The notes: generated by a model from the sequence alone, not told the origin. Positions 1 through 9,128 are shown, counted from the stretch's first letter. The stretch: 64,000 bases of DNA from Hymenobacter sp. BT188 (GCF_014333585.1 NZ_JACSCW010000002.1:1-64000); one strand, 5' to 3'. Program-made: numbers and translations.

Positions 1-15
1 ATCGGGCGTGCCGTA

Positions 16-381
16 TCAAGCTGATTTTACCTCTAAACTTGCCTTGAATGCTTGACTTTTAACACAGTTCATGTAAACACGTGTTTTACTCACTGGCTTG
101 TGCGGATAGCGAGCAGTCATTTGCGCCCATCTGGTAGCTGGTTTCAGCAAATGGTAAATGCCGAAACACATGGCAAGCCAAAGAGTGATGACGCCAGTCA
201 CCCCGAGGTCAATGCCTAGAAGGTACTCGACCACATCAGTGAGCATCATGAGTGGAAAAAGTAACAGGGTATTAACCGCAGTGAAGCTTCCTTCCGAAGC
301 CCGTTCGTCGCTCAGGCCCGGTTTGAGGATTCTACTGTAGTGGAACATAAGCGAGAAGAGCCACTGCAAAGGATGTGTCAT
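16..381 (-). CDS. Hypothetical small membrane protein
   Basis: 121 residues from an ATG at 381, ending in TGA near the left window edge. I do not recognise the family. Two hydrophobic stretches are visible, about residues 35-55 and 60-79, separated by a short Asp/Gly turn, so it probably sits in the inner membrane as a two-helix hairpin. The N-terminal 30 residues are amphipathic (LQWLFSLMFHYSRIL) and the C-terminal 40 are basic and soluble. The gene is isolated: the upstream gene on the same strand (WG-repeat protein) ends 137 bp away. Reality of the gene rests on membrane-like composition and lack of any better frame. Confidence 0.5.
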   Translation of the reverse strand: MTHPLQWLFSLMFHYSRILKPGLSDERASEGSFTAVNTLLLFPLMMLTDVVEYLLGIDLGVTGVITLWLAMCFGIYHLLKPATRWAQMTARYPHKPVSKTRVYMNCVKSQAFKASLEVKSA

Positions 382-474
382 GCTTGCTTATGTTATAGGA
401 TGGATTGCCAATTGCTCCACTGGCTTACGCCACACTGGAATCCCATATTTGTCGCGCCCGCTTGATGTTGCACC

Positions 475-503
475 GCAGTCACTCGGCACAGCCGAGCGAC
501 TGC
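475..503. terminator. Possible hairpin terminator
   Basis: GCAGTC-A-CTCGGC pairs with GCCGAG-C-GACTGC around an ACA loop, in the spacer just past the stop of the minus-strand WG-repeat gene. There is no clear T-run on the minus side, so a terminator role is uncertain. The rest of 382-518 shows nothing recognisable. Confidence 0.35.
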
Positions 504-518
504 ACTGGCGTAAAGATT

Positions 519-1349
519 TCACTCTTTAAAAAATTCCCAGCCCCGTGTGTCAATATACCCCGCTTGCCTGCTCTCCGTCAGCACCCGTGCAGTACCGCCC
601 ACGAAGGGCTGGGCCTCTCGGTACTGAGGCTTCACCAGCAGCTTGCCGTCGGCGTCGAGGTAGCCGAAGCGGCCGGCTTGCTCGATGATGGGGAAAGCGT
701 AGCCGTTGGCGGGCGTGGCCCGGATGGCGTCGTATTCCAGGGGCAACACCAGCTTGCCTTTCTGGTTGATGACGCCCCATTTTGCCCCCCGGCGCACGAA
801 CAGCAGCCCGTGGTAGCTGTCCCGGATTTCGTCGTACTCGGCGGGTACTACGGCGTGGCCCACGCTGAAGCGGAAGCCGACTTTGCCGTTTTTGCGCACT
901 AAGTCGCCTTGCTCCATGAAGTCAGTTTCGGGGGCTGATTCGGTGGAGTCGGGAGTAGCGGTGAGGCGGTTGCCGGTGCGGTCTATCTGGTAGGTTTCGC
1001 CGTGCAGCTCCACGGTGGCGCGGCCGCGCTGGAAATTGGCGGCGCGGGTGAAGTGTAGGGGCGTGAGGGCGGTGCCATCGGGGGTGATATAGCCGAAATT
1101 TGCCCCCCGGCGCACCCAGGCAATATCTTCCACGAAAGGGCCGGCATCGTCGTAGCGCAGGGGCAGCACGAGGCGGCGCTGCTGGTCGGCGTAGCCCCAG
1201 AGGCTGGCGCGGCGGAAGGGCACGAGGCGGCTGGGGGGCATTTGGGCCAGCGCTGGCCACAGCAAAAGCTGCACAGCTAACAGCAGCAAGCCACGCCGCC
1301 CTACTTTGCAGGTTGGTAGCAGAAGCCGGGAGACGAAGTTGTAAGGCAT
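519..1349 (-). CDS. Secreted WG-repeat protein
   Basis: 276 residues from an ATG at 1349. The frame stays open upstream to 1430, but the ATG at 1349 begins a basic, then Leu-rich segment (RRGLLLLAVQLLLWPALA) that reads as a signal peptide, so I prefer it. The mature part holds about six WG/KWG-type repeats: LWGYADQQ, NFGYITPDG, KVGFRFSVG, KWGVINQKG, RFGYLDADG, QAGYIDTRG. Each is followed by a (L/V)xPxxY(D/R) strand. WG-repeat proteins are beta-solenoid-like and generally of unknown function, often envelope-associated. Two repeats share the DNA string TTTGCCCCCCGGCGCAC (781 and 1100 areas). Divergent from the amidohydrolase gene at 1449. Confidence 0.85.
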   Translation of the reverse strand: MPYNFVSRLLLPTCKVGRRGLLLLAVQLLLWPALAQMPPSRLVPFRRASLWGYADQQRRLVLPLRYDDAGPFVEDIAWVRRGANFGYITPDGTALTPLHFTRAANFQRGRATVELHGETYQIDRTGNRLTATPDSTESAPETDFMEQGDLVRKNGKVGFRFSVGHAVVPAEYDEIRDSYHGLLFVRRGAKWGVINQKGKLVLPLEYDAIRATPANGYAFPIIEQAGRFGYLDADGKLLVKPQYREAQPFVGGTARVLTESRQAGYIDTRGWEFFKE

Positions 1350-1448
1350 CAGCCCCCTGGAGATAAGCGCGCTACGGCCACCGTATTTTCGTCGTATTCC
1401 GCCTGCATTGTACCTTGTGTACTCATTCATTCGCCAACACCACTCCTT

Positions 1449-2768
1449 ATGAAATCCATTTACTCGGCCTTACTGGCAACAGTGCTGCTTACTGGCCTTG
1501 GAACCGTGCCTGCTTCAGCTCAAAATTCCGGCCTAAATGCCCGTATTGCCAAACTAGCCCAGCAGCAGGAAGCGAAAGTCATTGCCTGGCGCCGCGACTT
1601 CCACGAACACCCGGAGCTGGGCAACCAGGAGAAGCGCACGGCCGAGATAGTAGCGGCTCACCTCAAAAAGCTGGGCCTAGAAGTGCAAACCGGCGTGGCC
1701 CGCACCGGCGTAGTGGGGATTCTGAAAGGCGGTAAGCCTGGCCCCGTGGTGGCGCTGCGCGCCGACATGGACGCGCTGCCCGTGACCGAAAACAACGAAT
1801 TAACCTTTCGCTCGAAGGCCACCACCACCTACAATGGCCAGCAGGTGGGCGTGATGCACGCCTGCGGCCACGACTCGCACGTGGCCATGCTCATGGGCGC
1901 GGCCGAGGTGTTGAGCCAAGTTAAAAAAGACCTGCCCGGCACCGTGAAGTTCATTTTTCAGCCTGCTGAGGAAGGTTCTCTGCCCGGTGAGGAAGGCGGT
2001 GCCAAGCTTATGGTGAAGGAAGGCGTGCTGGATAATCCGAAAGTGGATGCCATTTTCGGTGTGCACGTCAATGCCCAGACGGAAGTAGGTACGCTCAAGT
2101 ATCGGCCCACCGGCACCATGGCTAGCTCCGATGTTTTTACAATTAAGGTAAAAGGCAAATCGGCCCACGGCGCTTATCCGTGGCTGAGCGTGGACCCGGT
2201 AGTGGCTAGCGCCCAGATTATTATGGGTTTGCAAACTATTATCAGTCGCCAGACGGAACTGACTGAGGATGCAGCCGTTATTACGGTGGGCATGGTGCAC
2301 GGAGGCGTGCGCAACAACATCATCCCGGAGCAAGTGGAGCTGACGGGTACCATCCGGACGCTGAGCAAGGAAATGCAAACCAAGATATGGGCTGACATTC
2401 GCCGCACGGCCACCAACATAGCCGAAAGCGCCGGCGCCACGGCTGAAGTTGACATTGTGAACTATGCCCCTGTAACGTACAATGACCCACGCCTCACCGA
2501 ACGCATGCTGCCTACGCTGCGCACGGCGGCCGGCGCCGCTGATAAGGTAGTGCTGCAAAAGGCCGTAACCGGAGCCGAAGACTTTGCTTATTTCCAGGAG
2601 AAAGTACCCGGCGTATTTGTGTTTGTAGGCGCCATGAGCAAAGGCACCGACCCGGCCACCACCGCGCCCCACCACACGCCCGGCTTCCGCCTGGATGAAA
2701 GCGGCTTCACCCTGGGAGTCAAGACGCTGGCTATGCTGGCCGCCGATTATTTGACAATGAAGAAGTAA
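1449..2768 (+). CDS. Secreted M20-family amidohydrolase (N-acyl amino acid hydrolase)
   Basis: 439 residues, ATG at 1449. Residues 1-24 form a signal peptide ending ASAQ, so the enzyme acts in the periplasm or outside. The metallopeptidase M20 core is complete. It has RRDFHEHPELGNQE near residue 48, the metal ligands of MHACGHDSH at about 136-144, the catalytic/ligand pair in QPAEEGS, HVNAQ, a dimerisation-lid segment with KGKSAHGAYPW, and the C-terminal ligand in APHHTPGF. This is the carboxypeptidase/aminoacylase (IAP-like) branch of M20, which removes acyl groups from amino acids or cleaves small peptides. It is followed by a dispersed hairpin repeat and then an ATP-grasp gene. Exact substrate cannot be read from sequence. 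Confidence 0.93.
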   Translation: MKSIYSALLATVLLTGLGTVPASAQNSGLNARIAKLAQQQEAKVIAWRRDFHEHPELGNQEKRTAEIVAAHLKKLGLEVQTGVARTGVVGILKGGKPGPVVALRADMDALPVTENNELTFRSKATTTYNGQQVGVMHACGHDSHVAMLMGAAEVLSQVKKDLPGTVKFIFQPAEEGSLPGEEGGAKLMVKEGVLDNPKVDAIFGVHVNAQTEVGTLKYRPTGTMASSDVFTIKVKGKSAHGAYPWLSVDPVVASAQIIMGLQTIISRQTELTEDAAVITVGMVHGGVRNNIIPEQVELTGTIRTLSKEMQTKIWADIRRTATNIAESAGATAEVDIVNYAPVTYNDPRLTERMLPTLRTAAGAADKVVLQKAVTGAEDFAYFQEKVPGVFVFVGAMSKGTDPATTAPHHTPGFRLDESGFTLGVKTLAMLAADYLTMKK

Positions 2769-2795
2769 ATCCTTTCTACTTCGTGTTACCAGACG

Positions 2796-2888
2796 GTCAT
2801 GCAGAGCGGAGCGAAGCATCTCGCGTGCTGATGGCAGATTACTAATCTCACTAAACACGCGAGATGCTTCGCTGCCGCTCTGCATGAC
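2796..2888. repeat. REP-like inverted repeat, family 1
   Basis: A 93-bp imperfect palindrome. The left arm starts GTCATGCAGAGCGGAGCG (2796 on) and the right arm ends GCCGCTCTGCATGAC (to 2888). Inner parts GCATCTCGCGTG and CACGCGAGATGC are exact complements around a ~20-bp spacer. It fills the spacer between the amidohydrolase stop (2768) and the ATP-grasp start (2931). The organisation (paired arms, intergenic) is that of REP/BIME or MITE-like elements. A shorter relative seems to form the terminator at 47256. Confidence 0.85.
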
Positions 2889-2930
2889 AGACGTGGGTTT
2901 GCATAACATCCAAACAAAAAATATAACACA

Positions 2931-3803
2931 GTGAATATTGCTTTAGTAACCTACGAGCCCGTAGGCAAATACACAGGGGCGGGCGTGGAGCAGGAAGATG
3001 CTCTGCTCACCAATCAATTGGAAAGCGGCGGCCACCGCGTGACGGCCGAAATCTGGAGTGACCCGGCTGTGGACTGGCGCAGCTATGAGGTGGTCGTGCT
3101 GAAGTCGCCCTGGGACTATTTCGACCGCATCGCCGAGTTTTACGCCTGGCTCGATACCTTGGAGCGCCTCGCGGTGCGCGTGCTCAATCCCGTGGCTACG
3201 GTGCGCTGGAATTCTGATAAAAAGTATCTATTGGACATGCAGGCCGCCGGCGTGCGCATTGTGCCCACGCACTGGTTGCCGCGCGGCTCGCGCTTCGTGC
3301 CCGAAACGTTATTTGCGGAGCTGCAAACGGAGCAACTGATTGTGAAGCCAGCAGTGAGTGGCGGCGCCAAAAACACGTTTTCACTGCGACCCGTCGAAGC
3401 TGCTACCCGCACTTCGGAGCTGGATACGCTGTTGGCCGAGGAGGATTTTCTGGCCCAACCTTTTCTACCGCAGATTCAAACTGAGGGCGAATGGTCTTTT
3501 ATTTATCTGGGGGGCAAATTCAGCCATTGCGTGCTCAAAACGCCAAAGCTGGGCGACTTCCGGGTGCAGCACTACCTTGGCGGAGGCGTAGAGCCACGCC
3601 CAGCGCCGGCCCACCTGCTCCGCACCGCCGACGATATTGTGGCTCGATTTGCCCAGGACTGCCTCTATGCCCGCGTGGATGGGGTAGAGGTAGAGGGCGA
3701 CTTTCTGCTCATGGAATTGGAGCTGATTGAGCCCTTCCTATACTTACACGCCGACAAAAAAGCCCCCCAGCGCTACGAAGAAGCCTTGCGCTCGCTTGTA
3801 TAG
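2931..3803 (+). CDS. ATP-grasp domain protein (RimK/glutathione synthetase-like)
   Basis: 290 residues from a GTG at 2931 (MNIALVTYEPVG); no ATG lies near. The fold order fits ATP-grasp carboxylate-amine ligases: an N-terminal Rossmann-like part (LVTYE, VVVLKSPWDYF around 55-65), the nucleotide-binding centre (NSDKKYLLDMQAAGV, VKPAVSGGAKNTF around 139-151), a late segment GEWSFIYLGGKFSHCVLK, and the metal-binding end VDGVEVEGDFLLMELELIEP. Such proteins join a carboxylate to an amine using ATP. Relatives are annotated near cycloserine-type DcsG or prokaryotic glutathione synthetases. The substrate is unknown. It is convergent with the SDR gene, separated by a long bidirectional hairpin. Confidence 0.85.
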   Translation: MNIALVTYEPVGKYTGAGVEQEDALLTNQLESGGHRVTAEIWSDPAVDWRSYEVVVLKSPWDYFDRIAEFYAWLDTLERLAVRVLNPVATVRWNSDKKYLLDMQAAGVRIVPTHWLPRGSRFVPETLFAELQTEQLIVKPAVSGGAKNTFSLRPVEAATRTSELDTLLAEEDFLAQPFLPQIQTEGEWSFIYLGGKFSHCVLKTPKLGDFRVQHYLGGGVEPRPAPAHLLRTADDIVARFAQDCLYARVDGVEVEGDFLLMELELIEPFLYLHADKKAPQRYEEALRSLV

Positions 3804-3825
3804 CTGAGAGGCTTCTAAAAGAAGT

Positions 3826-3879
3826 AACAAGAACGGCCGGGTTGGTAGTTGCGTAACTACCAACCCGGCCGTTCTTGTT
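3826..3879. terminator. Bidirectional hairpin terminator, 25-bp perfect stem
   Basis: AACAAGAACGGCCGGGTTGG opens a 25-bp arm that is fully repeated in inverse after a GCGT loop. It lies between the convergent ATP-grasp (ends 3803) and SDR (ends 3893) genes. A/T-rich ends on both sides suit termination in both directions. Confidence 0.85.
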
Positions 3880-3892
3880 ATTAAAAGCAGTT

Positions 3893-4690
3893 TTAAAAGC
3901 TAAAGCCATTCACTGCAAAGCCACCATCTATGCTCAGGCATTGACCGGTGACATAGCTGGCAGCGGGCAAACACAGAAATGCCACGACAGCCCCTACTTC
4001 TTCCGGCTCGCCGATGCGCTTCATGGGGGTGCGAGCTAGTACTTGCTGCAAAAACTTGTCGTCGCTGAGTACCCCGGCCACTAACGGCGTATGGATATAC
4101 CATGGGGCAATAGCATTTACGCGGATCCCATCAGCGGCCCATTCTACCGCCAGGTTACGGGTAAGCTGGAGAATGGCCGCTTTGGTCATGCCATAGATAG
4201 AGCCGGTGCGCACATGCATCAGCCCCGCCACCGACGATACATTCACGATACTGGCCTTGCCAGCAGCTTGCAGCAGCGGAAAAGCTCCCTGACACATTCC
4301 AAACACCGATTCGAGGTTGGTAGCCATGATGTGCTGGTATTCTTCGGGGGTATACTCGGCCGTGCGCTTGCGGATGTTCGTGCCCACATTATTAACCAGA
4401 ATATGCAGTTGGGACCACCGCTGGCCTACTTCCGCCAAGAGCGCCGCCCGCCCGCTCGCTGTGCTTACGTCGGCGGGTATGGCGTGCGCGTCGAGGCCAC
4501 GAGATTGCCATTCAGCTACTTGCGTGTTCAAATCATCGGGGTTGCGGGCTACGGCTACCACCGTAGCGCCAAAGCTCAGCAACTCTTCGGCCGCAGCCGC
4601 GCCGATGCCTTTGGAAGCGCCCGTGACAAGGGCAACCTGGCCAGTCAGCCGCCAGCGGTTAGTGAAAGTAGAAGGATTGGAAGCGTTCAT
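3893..4690 (-). CDS. SDR family oxidoreductase (tropinone reductase-like)
   Basis: 265 residues, ATG at 4690, the usual length for a classical short-chain dehydrogenase. The glycine-rich cofactor motif TGASKGIG is at about 23-30, NNVG in the middle, the catalytic Ser in NVSSVAG, and YGMTKAA supplies the Tyr and Lys. A basic/aromatic pattern after the second strand (VAVARNPDD) suggests NADP(H). The ending [19 protein letters not shown] is typical of classical SDRs closest to tropinone reductase-like and 3-oxoacyl-ACP reductase-like proteins. The substrate cannot be named. It stands alone, with a 271-bp spacer (4691-4961) before the M4 protease gene in which I see no clear element. Confidence 0.93.
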   Translation of the reverse strand: MNASNPSTFTNRWRLTGQVALVTGASKGIGAAAAEELLSFGATVVAVARNPDDLNTQVAEWQSRGLDAHAIPADVSTASGRAALLAEVGQRWSQLHILVNNVGTNIRKRTAEYTPEEYQHIMATNLESVFGMCQGAFPLLQAAGKASIVNVSSVAGLMHVRTGSIYGMTKAAILQLTRNLAVEWAADGIRVNAIAPWYIHTPLVAGVLSDDKFLQQVLARTPMKRIGEPEEVGAVVAFLCLPAASYVTGQCLSIDGGFAVNGFSF

Positions 4691-4961
4691 TTCAATTATA
4701 GCAAGATTATAGGAGGGAAACCGAATGGATTAGAAGTCACAAATGGGCGATTCTTTAGGCTGAATGTAAGCAGTAATAGTTCTTGGATGGCCTCGAAAAG
4801 GGTTTTTTAGCCGTAAAAATCACCTTTCATTCTCTATATAGTCGCGTCACATTTCGGAGGCTATTGGGTGGTAAAGAAGTCGGCAGAATCGTAATTTGAG
4901 GCATAAGCCGATTGCAGTCGGCTGTACTCCGTTCCCTTTTCCATCACCAAACTCCTTTTAA

Positions 4962-7430
4962 ATGGTTAATAAATACTCTGTTGCCGCCCTGCTATTGCTG
5001 GGGGGCATTTCTTCCGCTTACGCACAAGGTCAGGATTTGACTCGCGTGACGCACAAGGAAGTAGGCGAAAAAGGCATGCCTACACTTATCCAGTTTCGGC
5101 TGGAGGGCAAATCGTACCAGATGAGCGAAGCCCGTAAGGCCCTGTCTGAACAACTCGAATTGACGGCCGACGACCAGTTTCAGAGCGCCAAAATCGAAAC
5201 TGATCCGATGGGTTTTGTGCACGAAAAGTTCGAGCAATACTACAAAGGTATCAGAGTTGAGCATGGCGAATACACCGTACACGCCCGCCAGGGCACGGTA
5301 GAAAGCATGAGCGGCAGCTTTGAGCGGGTGCAGAATGTGAAGACAGCACCCGCGTTGAATGAGAACGCCGCTCTGCAACGGGCGCTCCGCTTTGTGGGGG
5401 GCAAAAAGTATATGTGGGAAGATGCTGGCGAGGAGGCTACGCTGAAAGAGCACGAAAATAACCCGCGCGCCAGCTACAAGCCGGAGGGCGAGTTAGTTAT
5501 TGTAGCCAACACGCAGGCTGAGCCGGGAAGCCCAGAATTTGAGCAGCCTACGCTGGCTTGGAAGTTTAATATCTATTCCCAGCAGCCGGTAAGCCGGGCT
5601 TACATCTATGTTGACGCTGAAACGGGCGACATTGTAGCCAAAGACGCCATTATCAAGCACGCGGCAGCCACGGGCACGTTTGCTACGCGCTACAGCGGTA
5701 CCAAAACTGGCGCTACAGAAAGCATCAACGGCAGCTACCGCCTGCGCGAGCTGACCCGCGGCTCGGGCATTGAGACGTATAACTGCCGCAAGGGCAACAG
5801 CTACACCACCGCCGTCGACTTTACCGATGCCGATAACAGCTGGACCGAGTACAACAACGCCAATCTCGACAACGCGGCCCTCGATGCGCACTACGGCGCC
5901 CAAAGCACGTACGACTACTTCAAGAACATTCACGCCCGCAACAGCTACAACAATGCGGGCGCCAAAATTAAGAGCTACGTTCACTTCGACGATACGCCCG
6001 GCGACGGCAAAGGCTACGAGAATGCCTACTGGAATGGCTCGGTAATGACCTACGGCGACGGCTACACCCGCTTCGACCCGTTGACATCGCTCGACGTTGC
6101 GGCTCACGAAATCGGTCACGCCGTGTGTTCCAGCACTGCCAACCTCACGTATTCGTACGAGTCGGGTGCGCTGAACGAGGGCTTCTCCGACATCTGGGGA
6201 GCAGCCGTAGAGTATTACAAAGACCCTAACAAAGCGACCTGGCTCATCGGGGAGGACATCGACAAAGTGCGGCCTTCACTGCGCTCGATGAGTAATCCAA
6301 ACGCCGAAAGTCAGCCCGATACTTATAAAGGCACTTATTGGTACGCCGGCAGCGGCGACAACGGCGGCGTACACACCAATAGCGGCGTGCTCAACCACTG
6401 GTTTTATCGCTTGGCCGTGGGCGGCAGCGGCACCAATGACATCGGCAGCAGCTTCAGCGTAACGGGGATCGGTATTGATGCGGCGGCCAAAATTGCCTAT
6501 CGTACCGAGAGTGTATACCTCACGGCGTCAAGCAACTACGCGGCGGCTCGCACTTACTCTATTCAGTCGGCTACCGACTTGTATGGTGCCGGCTCGGCTC
6601 AGGTAATTGCAACTACTAATGCGTGGTATGCAGTGGGCGTAGGCGCGGCATACAGCGGCGGCACTACTCCACCACCCACGACCGGCGTAACGTATTGCGC
6701 TTCTAATGGCACGAACAACGCATACGAGTGGATTGACTTGGTAAACCTGGGCACTATCAACCGCACTTCCGCAAAGGAAACCGGTGGCTATTACAATGGT
6801 ACGGCCCTGAGCACCAGCGTAGCAGCGGGATCGTCGCAAACCATCCGCTTTAGCGCAGGTTTCGCTTCTACGACGTACACCGAATACTGGAAAGTGTACA
6901 TCGACTGGAACAAGGACGGTGACTTTGTGGATGCCGGCGAAACAGTAGTGAGTGGTACTTCCGCCAGCGCGGCTACTCTCAGCGCTACCTTCACGGTGCC
7001 CACCACGGCCAGAAGCGGCAGCACTCGCATGCGGATTTCGCTGAGCGACGCGGCTCAAACCAGCTGCAGCAGCTTTACTTACGGCGAAGTGGAAGACTAC
7101 ACCATCAACGTGACGGGCGGCGCCGCCCTCACCAGCAACGTAGTGGCCGTAAGTAATACGAGCAACAGCGCCACGCTGGGCAGCGATAATCTAGTAGGTG
7201 CTGAGGTAGGGATCTACCCGAACCCGGCTACCGATGTGCTGCGCGTAACTTTGCCAAACAACGCCTCGGCCGTATCGGTGCAGGTAGCAGATATGCAGGG
7301 CCGGAGCATCAAAGGCACTCAGCTTACGAGCAACGGTGAGCTGAACGTGACGCAACTAGCCAAAGGCATGTACATGCTTAGCGTCAGCGACGGGCAGAAG
7401 ACCTTCCGCCAGCGTTTCGTGAAGCAGTAA
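4962..7430 (+). CDS. Secreted M4 (thermolysin-family) metalloprotease with GEVED and T9SS sorting domains
   Basis: 822 residues, ATG at 4962, signal peptide to about residue 21 (SSAYAQ). An FTP/PepSY-like propeptide region follows (QMSEARKALSEQL, KFEQYYKGIRVEHGEYTVH). The catalytic domain carries the zinc motif HEIGH at 382-386 with the third ligand Glu in LNEGFSDIWGAA (Glu 406), and the later active-site stretch NGGVHTNSGVLNHWFY. About residues 570-720 form a GEVED domain (YCASNGTN start, DWNKDGDF, YGEVEDYTI). The last ~75 residues (VGIYPNPATDVLRV to FVKQ) are a type A T9SS sorting domain, so it should cross the outer membrane by the type IX system and be anchored or released. It likely degrades extracellular protein. 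Confidence 0.96.
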   Translation: MVNKYSVAALLLLGGISSAYAQGQDLTRVTHKEVGEKGMPTLIQFRLEGKSYQMSEARKALSEQLELTADDQFQSAKIETDPMGFVHEKFEQYYKGIRVEHGEYTVHARQGTVESMSGSFERVQNVKTAPALNENAALQRALRFVGGKKYMWEDAGEEATLKEHENNPRASYKPEGELVIVANTQAEPGSPEFEQPTLAWKFNIYSQQPVSRAYIYVDAETGDIVAKDAIIKHAAATGTFATRYSGTKTGATESINGSYRLRELTRGSGIETYNCRKGNSYTTAVDFTDADNSWTEYNNANLDNAALDAHYGAQSTYDYFKNIHARNSYNNAGAKIKSYVHFDDTPGDGKGYENAYWNGSVMTYGDGYTRFDPLTSLDVAAHEIGHAVCSSTANLTYSYESGALNEGFSDIWGAAVEYYKDPNKATWLIGEDIDKVRPSLRSMSNPNAESQPDTYKGTYWYAGSGDNGGVHTNSGVLNHWFYRLAVGGSGTNDIGSSFSVTGIGIDAAAKIAYRTESVYLTASSNYAAARTYSIQSATDLYGAGSAQVIATTNAWYAVGVGAAYSGGTTPPPTTGVTYCASNGTNNAYEWIDLVNLGTINRTSAKETGGYYNGTALSTSVAAGSSQTIRFSAGFASTTYTEYWKVYIDWNKDGDFVDAGETVVSGTSASAATLSATFTVPTTARSGSTRMRISLSDAAQTSCSSFTYGEVEDYTINVTGGAALTSNVVAVSNTSNSATLGSDNLVGAEVGIYPNPATDVLRVTLPNNASAVSVQVADMQGRSIKGTQLTSNGELNVTQLAKGMYMLSVSDGQKTFRQRFVKQ

Positions 7431-7447
7431 GCTTTCAGATAGGGCAT

Positions 7448-7515
7448 AAAAAGCCCCCCAGAACTACAAAAGGCCCGTCGTGCGACGGGCCTTTTGTAGT
7501 TCTGGGGGGCTTTTT
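7448..7515. terminator. Bidirectional terminator, ~33-bp perfect stem
   Basis: AAAAAGCCCCCCAGAACTAC begins an arm repeated exactly in inverse and ending CTGGGGGGCTTTTT; the tip is GTCG-TG-CGAC. It separates the convergent protease (ends 7430) and barrel-protein (ends 7526) genes. The outer stem is an inverted pair of the dispersed GCCCCCCAG motif. Confidence 0.95.
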
Positions 7516-7525
7516 AAAAGCAAGC

Positions 7526-8257
7526 CTAATGGATGGAGTATTCGATCTTCAGTTCCACGGTGCCATAGCCATCGTTCTTCTTGGTGTTGCCGCGTAAGCT
7601 TACATCGTCAAGCTTATCGGTGCTGGTGAAGTTGTAAACCGCCTCGGCCGTTGCGCTGAAGTCGCGGGAAAGGCGGAACGTAAGACCGCCGCCCACAGGC
7701 GCAATCACGGCTACGTTGGGGTAGCCAGTGCTTTCGGGTGCCAGATACACCTGGTTGTTCACGGGCCGGCCGCTGCCAATGTAGGTCTTCGGATGATACA
7801 TCGCCAACCCTACACCTGCTTTTATATACGGCTTAAGAATAGCCGCCGGGCCGCGGGGCGAAGCAAACTGGGACTCATCGCCGAACAACTCATAACGCAA
7901 AAAGGTGGTCAGCGCCCCATTGCGGCCCCGAAAAGCCAGATTACGCTCGGGCAGCTGGTCGGTGGCCCCTAGCTGAAAGTACGATACCTCGCCTCCGACT
8001 TGCAGGCGCGGGCGCAGCAGATACAGACCACCCAAGCTGATAATGGGCCCCGGCAGGTTTTGCGACCATTTACCCAAATCGCCGGTATACAGGGCGACGC
8101 CCCCGCCCACCGTCACGCGGAATGGACCACGATAATAGGGACGAGCTTGGTTGCTAAAATAGCGCTGGCGTTGGCCGGGCCCCTGAGCAGCGGCGGTGTA
8201 AGAAGAAGCTAAAGACCAGAACAGCAAAGAGCTGAGTAGAAGCAAACGAGATTTCAC
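7526..8257 (-). CDS. Outer membrane beta-barrel protein
   Basis: 243 residues if begun at the GTG at 8257 (MKSRLLLLSS), which gives a standard signal peptide ending TAAAQ; a TTG two codons upstream is also possible. The mature part has alternating hydrophobic strands ending in aromatic residues, with Gly/Asp turns: FRVTVGGGVALYTGDLG, GGLYLLRPRLQVGGEVSYF, FLRYELFGD, YIKAGVGLAMY, GGGLTFRLSRDFSATAEAVYNF, and the terminal strand GTVELKIEY. This is the pattern of small 8-stranded OM barrels of Bacteroidota (PorT/DUF6089-like). No specific ligand or role can be read. It is followed at 8337 by a TPR protein gene on the same strand, 79 bp upstream of this one. Confidence 0.85.
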   Translation of the reverse strand: MKSRLLLLSSLLFWSLASSYTAAAQGPGQRQRYFSNQARPYYRGPFRVTVGGGVALYTGDLGKWSQNLPGPIISLGGLYLLRPRLQVGGEVSYFQLGATDQLPERNLAFRGRNGALTTFLRYELFGDESQFASPRGPAAILKPYIKAGVGLAMYHPKTYIGSGRPVNNQVYLAPESTGYPNVAVIAPVGGGLTFRLSRDFSATAEAVYNFTSTDKLDDVSLRGNTKKNDGYGTVELKIEYSIH

Positions 8258-8336
8258 AGGCAAAGACTTAGTTGAAAGTAGCCGCCACTTACGCGGTTAA
8301 CTACCAGTTCGTTGCCTAACGTCAGTGTCCGCTACT

Positions 8337-9062
8337 TTATTTGAACTTGCCCGTGGGGTCAGGCTGCTTAGCCAGCAGCTCGCCAATAAAGCCGAAGTCG
8401 AAGCTGGCCATATTCAGGCTTTGCCCTTTGTGAACCGCCTCCCAGGCCTTGGTATAGTCTTCCTGGAAATAATAGCCCCGCGCCATCTGCTGCCACGCCA
8501 CCCCATTGTTTGGGTCAGCAGTAATGGCTTTTTGCAGGAATTCCATGCCGGTATTCAGGTCCTTTTTCTTTTTGGATTGCTCGTAGCGAATCAGGTAGCT
8601 GGCGCCTAAGTCGCTGAGCGTGTTGCCATCGACTGGATTAATTGCCAGGGCTTGCGTGAGCAGCTTAATCGACTCGTCAGGGGTTGGGTTGCGGCTGGCC
8701 ACTACACCCAAGCCGCGGTAGGCATCGGCGTTTTTCTGGTCGAGCAGCCACGCCAGGTTGAAGCGGTACATAGCCGTGTCGGGCTGGTTTTCGCTTAAAT
8801 ACTCATAGCCTTTGGTGGAGAAAAACTTGCTGGCCTCGGCGCGCGAAGCAAAGTTGCGGTCGATATCGGCCAGAAAATTCGGCCCGACTACCTGCTCGGC
8901 CTGAGCCGTGCTGATGCCGCCAAACAACGGCAGCAGGCGATTGGCCTTGCTGATGGAAGCCGTGGCGGCCGAAGCTTTTTCCTTTTTGTTTTTGCGCTGT
9001 GCCAACGTAGGCGAGGCACCAAAAGCCAGCAGCAGCGCCGCCAGCACCAGAATATTTTTCAT
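8337..9062 (-). CDS. Periplasmic TPR-repeat protein
   Basis: 241 residues from the ATG at 9062 (MKNILVLAALLLAFGASPTLA, a signal peptide). The open frame runs on to 9131, but a -7-like element at 9129-9136 lies there, so the shorter start is preferred. After a lysine-rich linker there are three to four tetratricopeptide-like helical pairs: KGYEYLSENQPDTAMYRFN, ADAYRGLGVVASRNPTPDESIKL, GNTLSDLGASYLI, GVAWQQMARGYYFQEDYTKA. TPR proteins act as protein-binding scaffolds. It lies 79 bp upstream of the beta-barrel gene on the same strand, so the two may be co-transcribed; the partner is unknown. The first part of the spacer to 9351 carries one unpaired CTGGGGGGCTTTTTT motif at 9231. Confidence 0.88.
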   Translation of the reverse strand: MKNILVLAALLLAFGASPTLAQRKNKKEKASAATASISKANRLLPLFGGISTAQAEQVVGPNFLADIDRNFASRAEASKFFSTKGYEYLSENQPDTAMYRFNLAWLLDQKNADAYRGLGVVASRNPTPDESIKLLTQALAINPVDGNTLSDLGASYLIRYEQSKKKKDLNTGMEFLQKAITADPNNGVAWQQMARGYYFQEDYTKAWEAVHKGQSLNMASFDFGFIGELLAKQPDPTGKFK

Positions 9063-9128
9063 GCAACAGGTAGATAGAAGAACGCTTAAAATTGCCCCCA
9101 GCATCAAGCTGCCAGTTGGGCTTTCGTA

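Noticed and set aside
405..1366. Plus-strand open frames across the WG-repeat gene
   Set aside because: Shadow frames in G+C-rich codons; the minus strand gives six recognisable WG repeats and a signal peptide.
1800..2909. 369-codon minus-strand open frame under the M20 amidohydrolase gene
   Set aside because: Antisense shadow. The plus-strand frame has all M20 motifs and a signal peptide, while the minus product has biased composition and no domain; its 5' end also runs through the hairpin repeat.
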